A stretch of 50,023 nt of DNA from positions 1 through 50,023 of the forward strand of contig CALWHD010000137.1 in the NCBI GenBank assembly GCA_944380235.1. The letters are read 5' to 3'. The notes under the pieces were generated by a model. That model saw only the letters and a program-made list of their open reading frames with translations. It was not told the DNA's origin and ran no database searches. Source of the DNA: an uncultured Blautia sp. GTDB taxonomy: Bacteria > Bacillota > Clostridia > Lachnospirales > Lachnospiraceae. A program made the position numbers and the translations under genes. The first letter of the stretch is position 1; every line of letters starts with the position of its first letter. Positions 34,291-43,098 of the stretch are shown here, one piece after another.

Positions 34291-36753
34291 ATGAATAGAA
34301 ATAAAAAATTATTACATAAAGTAACTGCAAATGTTCTGGGAATCACTCTGGCTTCGGCTATGGCGGCAGGAGGTGTTCAAATAGCGGCTCCTGTCTCTGT
34401 GTATGCGGCGCAGGAGACAGTTTCTCTGACCAATATATATCTGGACGGCACAGCTGCAAAAGGAGACGGAAGCAGTAAGGAGAGTCCGGTAAACTCCTTT
34501 GGAAGTGCGGTAAGTCTTGCAGGTCAGAACAGTATCATTTATGTATGCGGTACTGTGACTATTAGTTCTGAACAGATTCTGAGCCTGCCTTCCGGAGTTC
34601 AGCTGAAGAGGGCGGATGGATTTCAGGGCGCTATTTTTAAAGTAACAGGTGACGGAAAACTGACAGTTAGCGGAAACTGGATCAGCGCTTCGGATATAGA
34701 TACTTCTTCAGCAAAGCTTGGCAGCGGCGCCTTTGTCTCAGGCACCCAGGAAAAGACAGACGAGGACAAGGAAACAGAAGATAAGAAAGACCAGCCAGGC
34801 AGCTCGCAGGAAGAAAGCAAATCAGAAGAGACACAGACAGCAGGTACGGAGGAGAAGACAGAAGAACAGACGGAACAGCAGCCGGAAAAAACAGAGGAAC
34901 CTGCACCGTCTGAGGGTGAAAAGCCTGCAGATGAGGATGACATCCAGGAGACAGAGAAAGATTCTGAGGGTCAGGAAGAAACCGTACCGGCAGAAGGCAC
35001 GGGACAGGCAGAATCTGAAGGGGAGTCCGGGACAGAAAATGGAGAGCAAAATACCGGGGAGCAGACAGATTCCGGCAATGATGGGAACAAGCAGGAAAAT
35101 ACAGATACGAAAACGGATACCGAAGAGGAGAATCCGGATAATACAGAAACAGATACGAAATCTGAAGAAGAAGCAGGAGATGCCGCAGGAGAAGAGGATA
35201 CAATAACATCTGGGGAAGATCAGAAGAAAGAGGATCCAACAGGTTCCTCCGATGAGAAGGAAGAAAGTACAGAAGACAAAGCATCTCAGGAGACCGGAGA
35301 CAAGGAAGTAACGAAGCCGGAAGGAGGCAGCAAGGAGGATACCGAGGCAGAGAACGGATCAGAAACAGAGAAGGATAATGCACAGACAGATAAAGAGGAT
35401 ACAGAATCCGTCAAAGATGACAGTGAAGCAGATAAGGAAACCGACGGCACAGAGAATGAAGAAAACAAAGAAACAGCAGAGGATGCCGAAAATACAGCGG
35501 GCGCTGAAGATACAGAAAAATCTGATGAGCAAGGAGCGGAAACGGAGGAAAGCAGCAATGCGGATTCTGATGGCGCAGCAGATGAAGATAAGGACAGCGT
35601 AGCAGAAGAGAAAGACCAGGAAAAAGAGAACAGTGCTGCTTCTGCAGAGACTGAAAAGGAAGCAAGCTCAGAAGAGAAGCCTTCTCAGGAAACCGGCAGC
35701 CAGGAAGAGGCAGAATCCAAAGAGGAACAGGAGGAAGATGCCGAAGCGGAAACTGGTACCAAAACAGATCAAGAGAATGAAGAAGCCGGAAAAGAAGACA
35801 CAAAGACAGACGCAGAAGAAGATCAGACTTCAGAAGGTGATGATGCGGCCGATCAGGAGAAAACCAGTGAAAATGCAGAGGAGGAGCTTCCGGAAGCAAC
35901 TCCGGGCAAGACAGGTGATGTGGCAGAGGAAGTACCGGAAGCTATTCCTGTGGGAAGCCTGTTCGATGAGGCAAGTCAGGTGCAGGTTTACGGGGATTTC
36001 CTTCCGTTCTATGTTGATTTGCAGGTGACATGGAATGAAGCGGTGAATGAGCTTCCCGATGCAGGAATCGGCGAGATTCTTTCTGCGTATGAGTTAAAAC
36101 TGTGGGATTTAAAGGAGGATAAAGAATACCAGATTCCAGAGGGAAAGAAAGTAACTGTAATGATTCCTCTGCCGGAAAATGCAGGAGAATTTTCCGATCT
36201 GGCAGTTGCCCACTATCTCGGGAATAACAGCTATGAATATTTTTCCTTTTCCCATGATGGCAAAACAGGGAACATGACTGTGGAGGAAAGGAACGGAAGA
36301 GAATATCTGGTATTTGAAACAGCTTCTTTCAGTCCTTTTAATGTAGGAGGTCTTCAGCTTGTCGGACCGGGAGCTTCACTGACGGACAATACACAGACAG
36401 ATAATGCCCAGCAGGGCACAGCGCCTCAGCAGAGCGAAACATCAGGAACGAATTCCAACAGCACAGCAGGAACCGTCAATTCTGCTGTTCCTCCGAAGAA
36501 TACCGGAACTACAGGAGCCGGCAGTACAAGTAACACAACTGCAGGAAGTACCAGCGTCAGTTCAGCTGTATCCGCCAAAGGAGGAACTTCCGCCCAAAGG
36601 AATGTGACAGTAACCCGTGCTGTAAAGACAGGAGATGAGATGCATGTTCTTCCTTATCTTGCAGCTGCCGCAGCCGCAGCTGCGGTCGGAGCCGGTGCGG
36701 TTTTGACGGGAAAGAAAAGAAGGCAGACAGCAGACAATCCAGAGCAGGAATAA
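34291..36753 (+). CDS. Large acidic secreted/surface protein with low-complexity stalk
   Basis: An 820-residue exported protein. A signal peptide covers about residues 1-40 (MNRNKKLLHKVTANVLGIT, then AAPVSVYA). A short domain (about 41-150) with TNIYLDGTAAKGDGSS and IIYVCGTVTI looks like a parallel beta-helix start. Residues of about 157-547 are almost only Glu, Asp, Thr, Lys, Ser and Gly. A folded domain follows (about 567-690, YELKLWDLKEDKEYQIP to SFSPFNVGG), then a Thr/Ser/Asn linker. The end reads VKTGDEMH, an Ala-rich membrane helix and KKRR, a sortase-like anchor without canonical LPxTG. ATG 34291 is chosen because it directly heads the signal peptide; its ribosome site is weak. Confidence 0.78.
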   Translation: MNRNKKLLHKVTANVLGITLASAMAAGGVQIAAPVSVYAAQETVSLTNIYLDGTAAKGDGSSKESPVNSFGSAVSLAGQNSIIYVCGTVTISSEQILSLPSGVQLKRADGFQGAIFKVTGDGKLTVSGNWISASDIDTSSAKLGSGAFVSGTQEKTDEDKETEDKKDQPGSSQEESKSEETQTAGTEEKTEEQTEQQPEKTEEPAPSEGEKPADEDDIQETEKDSEGQEETVPAEGTGQAESEGESGTENGEQNTGEQTDSGNDGNKQENTDTKTDTEEENPDNTETDTKSEEEAGDAAGEEDTITSGEDQKKEDPTGSSDEKEESTEDKASQETGDKEVTKPEGGSKEDTEAENGSETEKDNAQTDKEDTESVKDDSEADKETDGTENEENKETAEDAENTAGAEDTEKSDEQGAETEESSNADSDGAADEDKDSVAEEKDQEKENSAASAETEKEASSEEKPSQETGSQEEAESKEEQEEDAEAETGTKTDQENEEAGKEDTKTDAEEDQTSEGDDAADQEKTSENAEEELPEATPGKTGDVAEEVPEAIPVGSLFDEASQVQVYGDFLPFYVDLQVTWNEAVNELPDAGIGEILSAYELKLWDLKEDKEYQIPEGKKVTVMIPLPENAGEFSDLAVAHYLGNNSYEYFSFSHDGKTGNMTVEERNGREYLVFETASFSPFNVGGLQLVGPGASLTDNTQTDNAQQGTAPQQSETSGTNSNSTAGTVNSAVPPKNTGTTGAGSTSNTTAGSTSVSSAVSAKGGTSAQRNVTVTRAVKTGDEMHVLPYLAAAAAAAAVGAGAVLTGKKRRQTADNPEQE

Positions 36754-36759
36754 TGAGAG

Positions 36760-36797
36760 AGACTCTTTCATATGATACATATGGGAGGGTCTTTTTT
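36760..36797 (+). terminator. Terminator of the surface-protein gene, overlapping the next ribosome binding site
   Basis: A 15-bp stem (36760-36774 with 36778-36792, several G-U pairs, loop ATA) is followed directly by a six-T tract that ends at the ATG of the next gene. The GGGAGGG ribosome binding site of that gene is in the 3' arm of the stem. Confidence 0.8.
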
Positions 36798-37172
36798 ATG
36801 GAACAGACAATATCCAGAGGAACAAAACCTTTACAGATGATAAAAGCTCTTTTTCTTGCTTATGCAGTGACGGCAGTACTGCTTCTGATGCTTGCTTTTC
36901 TTCTCTATAAAATGGAACTGGGAGAGAGCCAGGTGAACCTGGGAATTATGGTGATCTACATAGTATCCTGCCTTGCAGGGGGGTTTTACATGGGAAGGAA
37001 AGGAAAAATGCGCCGTTTTCTCTGGGGCATGGGAATTGGCGCAGGATATGCTGTTTTTCTGCAGGCGGTTACAATGCTGACGGAGAGACAGGGGACAATG
37101 GATATAAAAGAAGCGGCAATGACCTTCTTTCTCTGTATTCTTGGCGGTGGTCTTGGCGGAATGCTTTCCTGA
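36798..37172 (+). CDS. TIGR04086-like small membrane protein
   Basis: A 124-residue protein with four hydrophobic segments (about 14-36, 45-63, 71-93, 105-124) and the glycine-rich end CILGGGLGGMLS. Size, topology and position just before a SCIFF gene match the clostridial TIGR04086 membrane family as I recall it. ATG 36798 has GGGAGGG eight bases upstream. The function is unknown; the conserved position suggests a role near secretion or SCIFF. Confidence 0.75.
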   Translation: MEQTISRGTKPLQMIKALFLAYAVTAVLLLMLAFLLYKMELGESQVNLGIMVIYIVSCLAGGFYMGRKGKMRRFLWGMGIGAGYAVFLQAVTMLTERQGTMDIKEAAMTFFLCILGGGLGGMLS

Positions 37173-37191
37173 AGGAAAACAAAAGAAATGC

Positions 37192-37220
37192 TTGCCTGGC
37201 GGTTGCACCTATGCTATAAT
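37192..37220 (+). promoter_or_regulatory. Candidate promoter of the SCIFF gene
   Basis: TTGCCT (37192-37197) and a perfect TATAAT (37215-37220) are 17 bp apart, about 40 bp upstream of the SCIFF ATG. Confidence 0.7.
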
Positions 37221-37261
37221 ACCGCTAGATGTCAAAGAATTATATACAGGAGGATTATGTG

Positions 37262-37401
37262 ATGGAACATATCAAAACATTAAATACAAAAAGCTTACAG
37301 AACACAGTGAAAAAGGCGGCTGCGGCGAATGTCAGACATCCTGCCAGTCCGCATGCAAGACTTCCTGCACAGTAGGAAATCAGAGCTGTGAACACAAATA
37401 A
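37262..37401 (+). pseudogene. scfA: SCIFF ranthipeptide precursor gene, interrupted by a -1 base frameshift
   Basis: AGGAGG precedes ATG 37262 by eight bases, and the frame begins MEHIKTLNTKSLQNTVKK, the normal SCIFF leader. At the A5 run 37310-37314 the frame is lost: the ATG frame goes on as a cysteine-free tail to TAG 37373-37375. The frame one base off encodes GGCGECQTSCQSACKTSC and the rest of the six-cysteine core, to TAA at 37399-37401. One more A (A6) would give a normal 46-residue SCIFF. Possible causes: an assembly error in a homopolymer, a real mutation, or recoding (-1 slip on AAA AAG). The core frame itself has no nearby start codon. The maturase gene next door is intact. Confidence 0.85.
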
Positions 37402-37492
37402 TCATAAGTTTTATAAGGAAACGTTTTGAATCATGACAGGGGGAGTCAGATGCATCTGCTTTTCCCGAGATTAAGGTGAAACGTTGGTGAAA

Positions 37493-37521
37493 GCAGCGGT
37501 ATCAAAGCCGCTGCTTCTTTT
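37493..37521 (+). terminator. Partial terminator between the SCIFF peptide and its maturase
   Basis: GCAGCGG (37493-37499) pairs with CCGCTGC (37508-37514), followed by TTCTTTT. It would limit read-through and keep the peptide in excess of the enzyme. Confidence 0.7.
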
Positions 37522-37566
37522 CGCGAGAGCACAGGACAAAGGATAATTTGAGAAAGGGGAAATACG

Positions 37567-38928
37567 GTGATTCATCGTTATAAAAATAATGGATACAACA
37601 TCGTACTGGACGTGAACAGCGGTTCCGTACATGTTGTGGATGAGCTGGTATATGATGCCATCGGACTTCTGGACGAGGGCAAGGATAATACCCAGATCGC
37701 AGAAGAACTGAAAGGTACCTATAAAGAAGAAGATATCCAGACAGCGCTTCAGGAGATCCAGGAATTAAAGGACCAGGATATGCTTTTTACAGAGGATATC
37801 TACCGCAATGCCATAGAACACTTTAAGGAAAGGCAGACTGTAGTGAAAGCACTCTGCCTGCATATTGCCCATGACTGTAACCTTGCCTGCCGTTACTGCT
37901 TTGCAGAAGAGGGAGAGTATCACGGCCGCAGGGCACTGATGACCTATGAAGTAGGGAAACAGGCACTGGATTTTCTGATCGCCAATTCCGGGAACAGAAA
38001 AAATCTGGAAGTGGACTTTTTCGGAGGGGAACCTCTGATGAATTGGAAGGTAATAAAAGATCTGGTGGCTTACGGAAGGGAACAGGAAAAACTTCATCAG
38101 AAGAAGTTCCGGTTTACTCTGACTACCAATGGTGTTCTCCTGGATGATGAGGTGATGGAGTTTGCCAACAGAGAAATGGATAATGTGGTTTTGAGTATTG
38201 ACGGAAGAAAAGAAGTTCATGATTTTATGCGTCCTTTCAGAAAAGGTGCGGGAAGTTATGATCTGGTGGTTCCGAAATTCCTGAAATTTGCTGAGAGCAG
38301 GGGAGAAAAGAGTTACTATGCAAGAGGAACATTTACCCGCCATAATCTTGATTTCTCCAAAGACGTACTTCACCTTGCAGATTTGGGATTTGACCAGATT
38401 TCCGTGGAACCTGTAGTGGCGGACGAAAAAGAAGAGTACGCACTGCGCTGGGAAGATGTGCCCAAGATCTGTGAAGAATATGATACACTGGCAAAAGAAA
38501 TGATCAAAAGGAGAAAAGAAGGAAAAGGCTTTAATTTCTTCCATTTCATGATCGATCTCACAGGCGGTCCCTGTGTATATAAGAGGCTTTCCGGCTGCGG
38601 TTCCGGAACTGAGTATCTTGCAGTGACGCCCTGGGGAGACCTGTATCCCTGCCATCAGTTTGTAGGAGAAGAAAAATTCCTCATGGGAAATGTATGGGAC
38701 GGGGTGAAACGCACAGATATCTGCGAAAATTTCAAGGAATGCAATGTCTACGCAAAAGAAAAATGCCAGAATTGCTTTGCTAAATTTTACTGCAGCGGCG
38801 GATGCGCGGCTAACTCTTACAATTTCCACGGCTCTATCAATGATGTTTATGATCTGGGCTGTGAACTTCAGAGAAAGCGGGTAGAATGTGCGATCATGCT
38901 GAAAGCGGCGGAAGCAGCAGAAGCATAA
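37567..38928 (+). CDS. scfB: SCIFF radical SAM/SPASM thioether maturase
   Basis: A 453-residue enzyme that installs sulfur-to-carbon thioether crosslinks in the SCIFF peptide. Residues 1-80 look like the PqqD-like peptide recognition domain. C104, C108 and C111 (CNLACRYC) bind the radical SAM cluster, and FFGGEPLMNW is the SAM block. The C-terminal SPASM region has many cysteines (GCGSGTEYLAV, LYPCHQF, EKCQNCFAKFYCSGGC) for two auxiliary clusters. The start is GTG 37567 with GGGGAA upstream. All key cysteines are present, so the enzyme appears functional although its substrate gene is out of frame. Confidence 0.93.
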   Translation: MIHRYKNNGYNIVLDVNSGSVHVVDELVYDAIGLLDEGKDNTQIAEELKGTYKEEDIQTALQEIQELKDQDMLFTEDIYRNAIEHFKERQTVVKALCLHIAHDCNLACRYCFAEEGEYHGRRALMTYEVGKQALDFLIANSGNRKNLEVDFFGGEPLMNWKVIKDLVAYGREQEKLHQKKFRFTLTTNGVLLDDEVMEFANREMDNVVLSIDGRKEVHDFMRPFRKGAGSYDLVVPKFLKFAESRGEKSYYARGTFTRHNLDFSKDVLHLADLGFDQISVEPVVADEKEEYALRWEDVPKICEEYDTLAKEMIKRRKEGKGFNFFHFMIDLTGGPCVYKRLSGCGSGTEYLAVTPWGDLYPCHQFVGEEKFLMGNVWDGVKRTDICENFKECNVYAKEKCQNCFAKFYCSGGCAANSYNFHGSINDVYDLGCELQRKRVECAIMLKAAEAAEA

Positions 38929-38957
38929 GAAACAAAAAAGTAAAGAAGGGAAAAACA

Positions 38958-41192
38958 ATGAAGAAAAACAGAGGTATTCTTGTTTTAGTACTGACCGTAC
39001 TGATTACAGGATTTCTGATTTTCACTTCAGCGGTGGGAATCGGACCTACAGGCACAGGCGCTGCAAAACATATTCACACGGGGCTTGACCTGTCAGGCGG
39101 TGTCAGCATTACTTTTGAGGCTTCAAAAGAGTCTCCTACTGCTGATGAGATGTCAGATACTATTTATAAACTGCAGAGACGTGTGGAACAGTACAGTACA
39201 GAAGCACAGGTTTATCAGGAAGGTGAAAACAGGATCAACGTGGAAATACCAGGTGTGACAGATGCAAATGCGATTCTGGAAGAGCTTGGAAAACCGGGTT
39301 CTCTGTACTTTATTGCACATAAGGATGCAGACGGAAATGAAAACTATTCTCTGAATACGCAGACAGGGGAATACGAACTGACAAAGAGTATTGAAGAGAT
39401 AGAAGAAAGCGGCGGAATTGTCCTCACCGGAACAGAGGTGAAAGATGCTCAGGCTGCTGTGGGACAGGACAGTCTCGGCAATAATCAGAACGTAGTCAGT
39501 CTGACACTTACCGATGAGGGAAAAGAAAAGTTTGCAGAAGCCACGAAAGCGGCTGTGGAAGCCGGCAACGACAGCATTGGTATTTACTACGACGATGGGT
39601 TTGTCAGCGTTCCTGAGGTACAGAATGAGATTACAGACGGAAATGCTCAGATTACTGGTATGTCAGATGCTCAGGAAGCAGAAAATCTGGCATCCACTAT
39701 TCGTATCGGCGGGCTTAAGCTGGAACTTAATGAGATCCGGTCCAATGTGGTTGCGGCACAGCTGGGAGAAGAAGCCATTTCCACCAGTTTGTATGCAGCT
39801 GCAGTAGGTCTGGTTCTGATTATTCTGTTTATGATTTTTGTGTACAGAATTCCGGGACTGGTGTCGGGTGTTGCCCTGATTATTTATGTATGTCTGGATC
39901 TGATCGCATTAAATGCATTTGATCTGACACTGACACTGCCGGGTATTGCTGGTATTATCCTTTCTATCGGTATGGCGGTGGATGCGAATGTTATCATCTA
40001 TGCCCGCATTCAGGAGGAAATTGCGGCAGGGAAAACCGTAAGAACTGCTTTTCAGAATGGATTTAAGAAAGCATTTTCTGCTATTTTCGACGGAAATATA
40101 ACTACATTGATTGCCGCTTTTGTGCTGAACTGGATGGGTTCCGGTACAGTTAAGGGATTTGCCCAGACTTTGGCTCTTGGTATTGTACTGTCTATGTTCA
40201 CAGCTCTGGTGATCTCCAGGTTCCTGATCCAGGCGATCTATGCTGTAGGTGTGAGGGACGAAAAGTTCTATGGGAAGAGAAAGGAAAGAGAACCTATTAA
40301 ATTCCTGCAGAAGAGGAAAATCTTCTTTGCACTGTCCATTATCCTGGTTCTCACCGGCCCGGTAGTTATGGCTGTTTACAGCAAAACAACAGGACAGGCT
40401 CTTTCCTACAGCCTTGAGTTTATGGGCGGTACTTCCACCAGTGTTGCATTCAAGGAAGATCTCTCCATTGACGAGATTGATTCTCAGGTGACACCTCTGG
40501 TAGAAGAAGTGACAGGAGACAAAAATGTACAGGCCACAAAAGTGGTAGGAAGCAATCAGGTCATTATCAAGACAGTTACTTTGGATTCAGATACCAGAGA
40601 AAAATTAGATCAGGCACTGATGGATGAGTTCGGACTGGAACAGACAGATATTACCGCGGAAAGTATTTCATCCACTGTCAGCAGCGAGATGCGCATGGAT
40701 GCAGTGAAGGCAGTTCTGCTCTCTACAGTTCTGATGCTGCTGTATATCTGGTTCCGGTTTAAAGATCTGCGGTTTGCAAGCAGCGCGGTTATTGCACTGC
40801 TCCATGACGTACTGGTGGTGCTGGCGTTCTATGCTGTTTCAAGAATTTCCGTGGGCAGCAATTTTATTGCATGTATGCTGACGATTGTAGGTTATTCTAT
40901 TAATGCTACCATTGTCATTTTCGACCGTATCCGCGAAAATATGGCCATGAAGACAAAGGATGACCTGGAGACATTGGTGAACCGAAGCATTACACAGACG
41001 CTGACAAGAAGTATTTATACATCCCTGACGACATTTATTATGGTATTCCTGCTGTTTGTCATGGGAGTATCTTCCATACGTGAATTTGCCATGCCTCTGA
41101 TGGTAGGTATTGTATGCGGCGCATATTCATCTGTATGTATTACGGGAGCGCTGTGGTATGTAATGAAGACAAAAATCAAAAAAGCAAAATAG
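38958..41192 (+). CDS. secDF: Protein translocase subunits SecD and SecF fused in one chain
   Basis: A 744-residue inner-membrane protein with about twelve membrane segments. The SecD half starts HTGLDLSGGVSITFEA and includes GIAGIILSIGMAVDANVIIYAR, the SecD4 segment. The SecF half starts near YSLEFMGGTSTSVAFK and includes the VGYSINATIVIFDRIRENM block. It uses the proton gradient to assist late steps of Sec export. ATG 38958 has GGGA upstream; it follows scfB by 29 bp. The single-chain form is common in Firmicutes. Confidence 0.94.
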   Translation: MKKNRGILVLVLTVLITGFLIFTSAVGIGPTGTGAAKHIHTGLDLSGGVSITFEASKESPTADEMSDTIYKLQRRVEQYSTEAQVYQEGENRINVEIPGVTDANAILEELGKPGSLYFIAHKDADGNENYSLNTQTGEYELTKSIEEIEESGGIVLTGTEVKDAQAAVGQDSLGNNQNVVSLTLTDEGKEKFAEATKAAVEAGNDSIGIYYDDGFVSVPEVQNEITDGNAQITGMSDAQEAENLASTIRIGGLKLELNEIRSNVVAAQLGEEAISTSLYAAAVGLVLIILFMIFVYRIPGLVSGVALIIYVCLDLIALNAFDLTLTLPGIAGIILSIGMAVDANVIIYARIQEEIAAGKTVRTAFQNGFKKAFSAIFDGNITTLIAAFVLNWMGSGTVKGFAQTLALGIVLSMFTALVISRFLIQAIYAVGVRDEKFYGKRKEREPIKFLQKRKIFFALSIILVLTGPVVMAVYSKTTGQALSYSLEFMGGTSTSVAFKEDLSIDEIDSQVTPLVEEVTGDKNVQATKVVGSNQVIIKTVTLDSDTREKLDQALMDEFGLEQTDITAESISSTVSSEMRMDAVKAVLLSTVLMLLYIWFRFKDLRFASSAVIALLHDVLVVLAFYAVSRISVGSNFIACMLTIVGYSINATIVIFDRIRENMAMKTKDDLETLVNRSITQTLTRSIYTSLTTFIMVFLLFVMGVSSIREFAMPLMVGIVCGAYSSVCITGALWYVMKTKIKKAK

Positions 41193-41197
41193 GAACA

Positions 41198-41229
41198 GGG
41201 GGCTGCTGCTGTGTGCGGCAGCCCTTTTT
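41198..41229 (+). terminator. Terminator between secDF and recJ
   Basis: GGGCTGC (41200-41206) pairs with GCAGCCC (41218-41224), followed by five T. It lies six bases after the secDF stop. Confidence 0.8.
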
Positions 41230-41256
41230 CCAGTTACATAGAAAGCGGAGGATGAG

Positions 41257-42972
41257 ATGGAAAAATGGGTAGTAGCTGCCAAGAGTGCAGATTTTCAGGG
41301 AATCGGGAAAAAATTCGGTATCGATCCGGTGATCGCCAGACTGATACGAAACCGTGATTTGATCACAGAGGAGGAGATCGACAGGTATCTTCACGGCAAA
41401 CTTTCTTCCCTGCACCACTGGAGCCTTTTAAAAGGCATGGACAGACTTTTGGAGATTTTAGAAGATAAGATTCTTAATAAGAAAAAAATCAGGATCATCG
41501 GGGATTATGATATTGATGGAATATGCTCTACCTATATTTTGCTGCAGGGACTGAAAAGGGCAGGAGCTGTGGCAGATGTAGATATTCCGGACAGGATGAA
41601 AGACGGGTATGGGATCAGTGAAGAACTGATCCGGCTGGCAGATGAAGCGGGAGTAGATACGATTCTTACCTGCGATAATGGCATCAGCGCGATAGAACAG
41701 GTTGCCTATGCGAAATCTCTGGGAATGACTGTATTGATCACAGACCATCATGAGATTCCTTATGAAGAGCAGGCGGACGGCAGTATCCGGACATTTATGC
41801 CTGCGGCGGACGGAGTCGTGAATCCAAAACAGGAGGGGTGTTCTTATCCCTTTAAGGGGATCTGCGGAGGAATGGTTGCTTTTAAAGTCATCTGCGGCTT
41901 ATATGAGAAGATGGGAATTCCCCAAAAGGAGACGGAAGAATTCATCCAGTTTGCGGCCATTGCCACAGTAGGAGATGTGATGGATCTGAAAGATGAAAAC
42001 AGGATTTTGGTAAAGGAAGGACTGGTACGTATCCGGGACACAGAAAATGAAGGTTTAAAAGCTCTGCTTCGTGTCAATAATCTGGAAGACAGGGAGATCA
42101 GTGCCTATCATATCGGCTTTATCATAGGACCCTGCATGAACGCCAGCGGAAGGCTGAGTACAGCAAAGAGAGCATTGAACCTGCTGCTCACAAAGGATCC
42201 CAAAGAGGCATCTGTCCTTGCGGAGGACCTGAAGGCGTTAAATGACAGCAGAAAAGACATGACGGCAAAGGGTGTGGAACAGGCTGTCCGGCTGGTGGAG
42301 AATACGAGACTGAAAAATGACCGGGTGCTGGTGATCTACCTGCCGGATTGTCATGAAAGTCTGGCAGGTATCATTGCCGGAAGAATACGCGAACGCTATA
42401 CCAGGCCTACTTTTGTCCTGACTAAGGCAGAGGAGGGCGTGAAAGGCTCCGGACGCTCCATAGAGAGCTATCACATGTTTCAGGAGCTGGTAAAGTGCAG
42501 GGAGCTTTTAAGCAAATTTGGAGGGCACCCCATGGCGGCAGGTCTCTCTCTTCCGGAAGAAAACATAGAAGCATTTCGGAAAAAGCTGAACGAGAATTGT
42601 GTTCTGACACAGGAGGATATGGTGGAAAAGATCGTCATTGATGTGCCTATGCCCATGTCTTATGTGACAATTCCTCTCATCCGTCAGATCTCTCAGCTGG
42701 AGCCTTTCGGAAAAGGGAATACAAAGCCTGTTTTTGCCCAGAAAAACATGAAGATCACTGGCTGCCGGATCTTTGGTAAAAACAGAAATGTAGTGAAAAT
42801 GCTCCTTACAGATGAATTTGGTTTTTCGGCAGAGGGAATCTGGTTCGGCGATGGAGATGAATTTCTGCATAAAATCAGGAAAAAAGAACATTGGGATATC
42901 ATCTATTACCCCGCGGTCAACGCCTTTCGGGGACGGGAAAGCATTGAAATGACAGTCCAGAGCCTGAGATAA
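41257..42972 (+). CDS. recJ: Single-stranded-DNA-specific exonuclease RecJ
   Basis: A 571-residue DHH-family 5'-3' exonuclease acting in recombination and repair. GDYDIDG at about 82-88 and DHHEIP (D163, H164, H165) are metal-binding motifs; a further GPCMNASGRL and the DHHA1 motif GSGRSIESYHMF with GGHPMAAGLS follow, then an OB-fold C-terminal domain. GGAG lies upstream of ATG 41257. The length is normal for Firmicutes. Confidence 0.93.
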   Translation: MEKWVVAAKSADFQGIGKKFGIDPVIARLIRNRDLITEEEIDRYLHGKLSSLHHWSLLKGMDRLLEILEDKILNKKKIRIIGDYDIDGICSTYILLQGLKRAGAVADVDIPDRMKDGYGISEELIRLADEAGVDTILTCDNGISAIEQVAYAKSLGMTVLITDHHEIPYEEQADGSIRTFMPAADGVVNPKQEGCSYPFKGICGGMVAFKVICGLYEKMGIPQKETEEFIQFAAIATVGDVMDLKDENRILVKEGLVRIRDTENEGLKALLRVNNLEDREISAYHIGFIIGPCMNASGRLSTAKRALNLLLTKDPKEASVLAEDLKALNDSRKDMTAKGVEQAVRLVENTRLKNDRVLVIYLPDCHESLAGIIAGRIRERYTRPTFVLTKAEEGVKGSGRSIESYHMFQELVKCRELLSKFGGHPMAAGLSLPEENIEAFRKKLNENCVLTQEDMVEKIVIDVPMPMSYVTIPLIRQISQLEPFGKGNTKPVFAQKNMKITGCRIFGKNRNVVKMLLTDEFGFSAEGIWFGDGDEFLHKIRKKEHWDIIYYPAVNAFRGRESIEMTVQSLR

Positions 42973-43013
42973 GCCTGCAGAGGTACGGGAGAACAGGAGC
43001 CGGCAAAATATAT

Positions 43014-43042
43014 TTGCGTCATTCCTGAAAAGATGATATACT
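43014..43042 (+). promoter_or_regulatory. Candidate promoter of apt-rel
   Basis: TTGCGT (43014-43019) and TATACT (43037-43042), 17 bp apart, lie 56 bp upstream of the apt start in a 126-bp gap. Confidence 0.6.
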
Positions 43043-43098
43043 AAAAATCACACGAAAATCAGATTTGCGACAAATTTCGATGGAGGATAGAAGAGAGT

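Noticed and set aside
34682-35899. Long open frames on both strands across the acidic surface-protein region
   Set aside because: They mirror the repetitive GAA/GAC/ACA codon bias of the real gene; products are Leu/Pro/Ser- or Arg/Lys-rich with no ribosome sites or known motifs.
37141-37401. An 86-codon frame that contains the SCIFF core and reads back into the upstream gene
   Set aside because: Its ATG is inside the TIGR04086-like gene and the sequence before the core is not SCIFF-like; the true leader with its AGGAGG site is in the other frame. The core is treated as part of the frameshifted gene instead.
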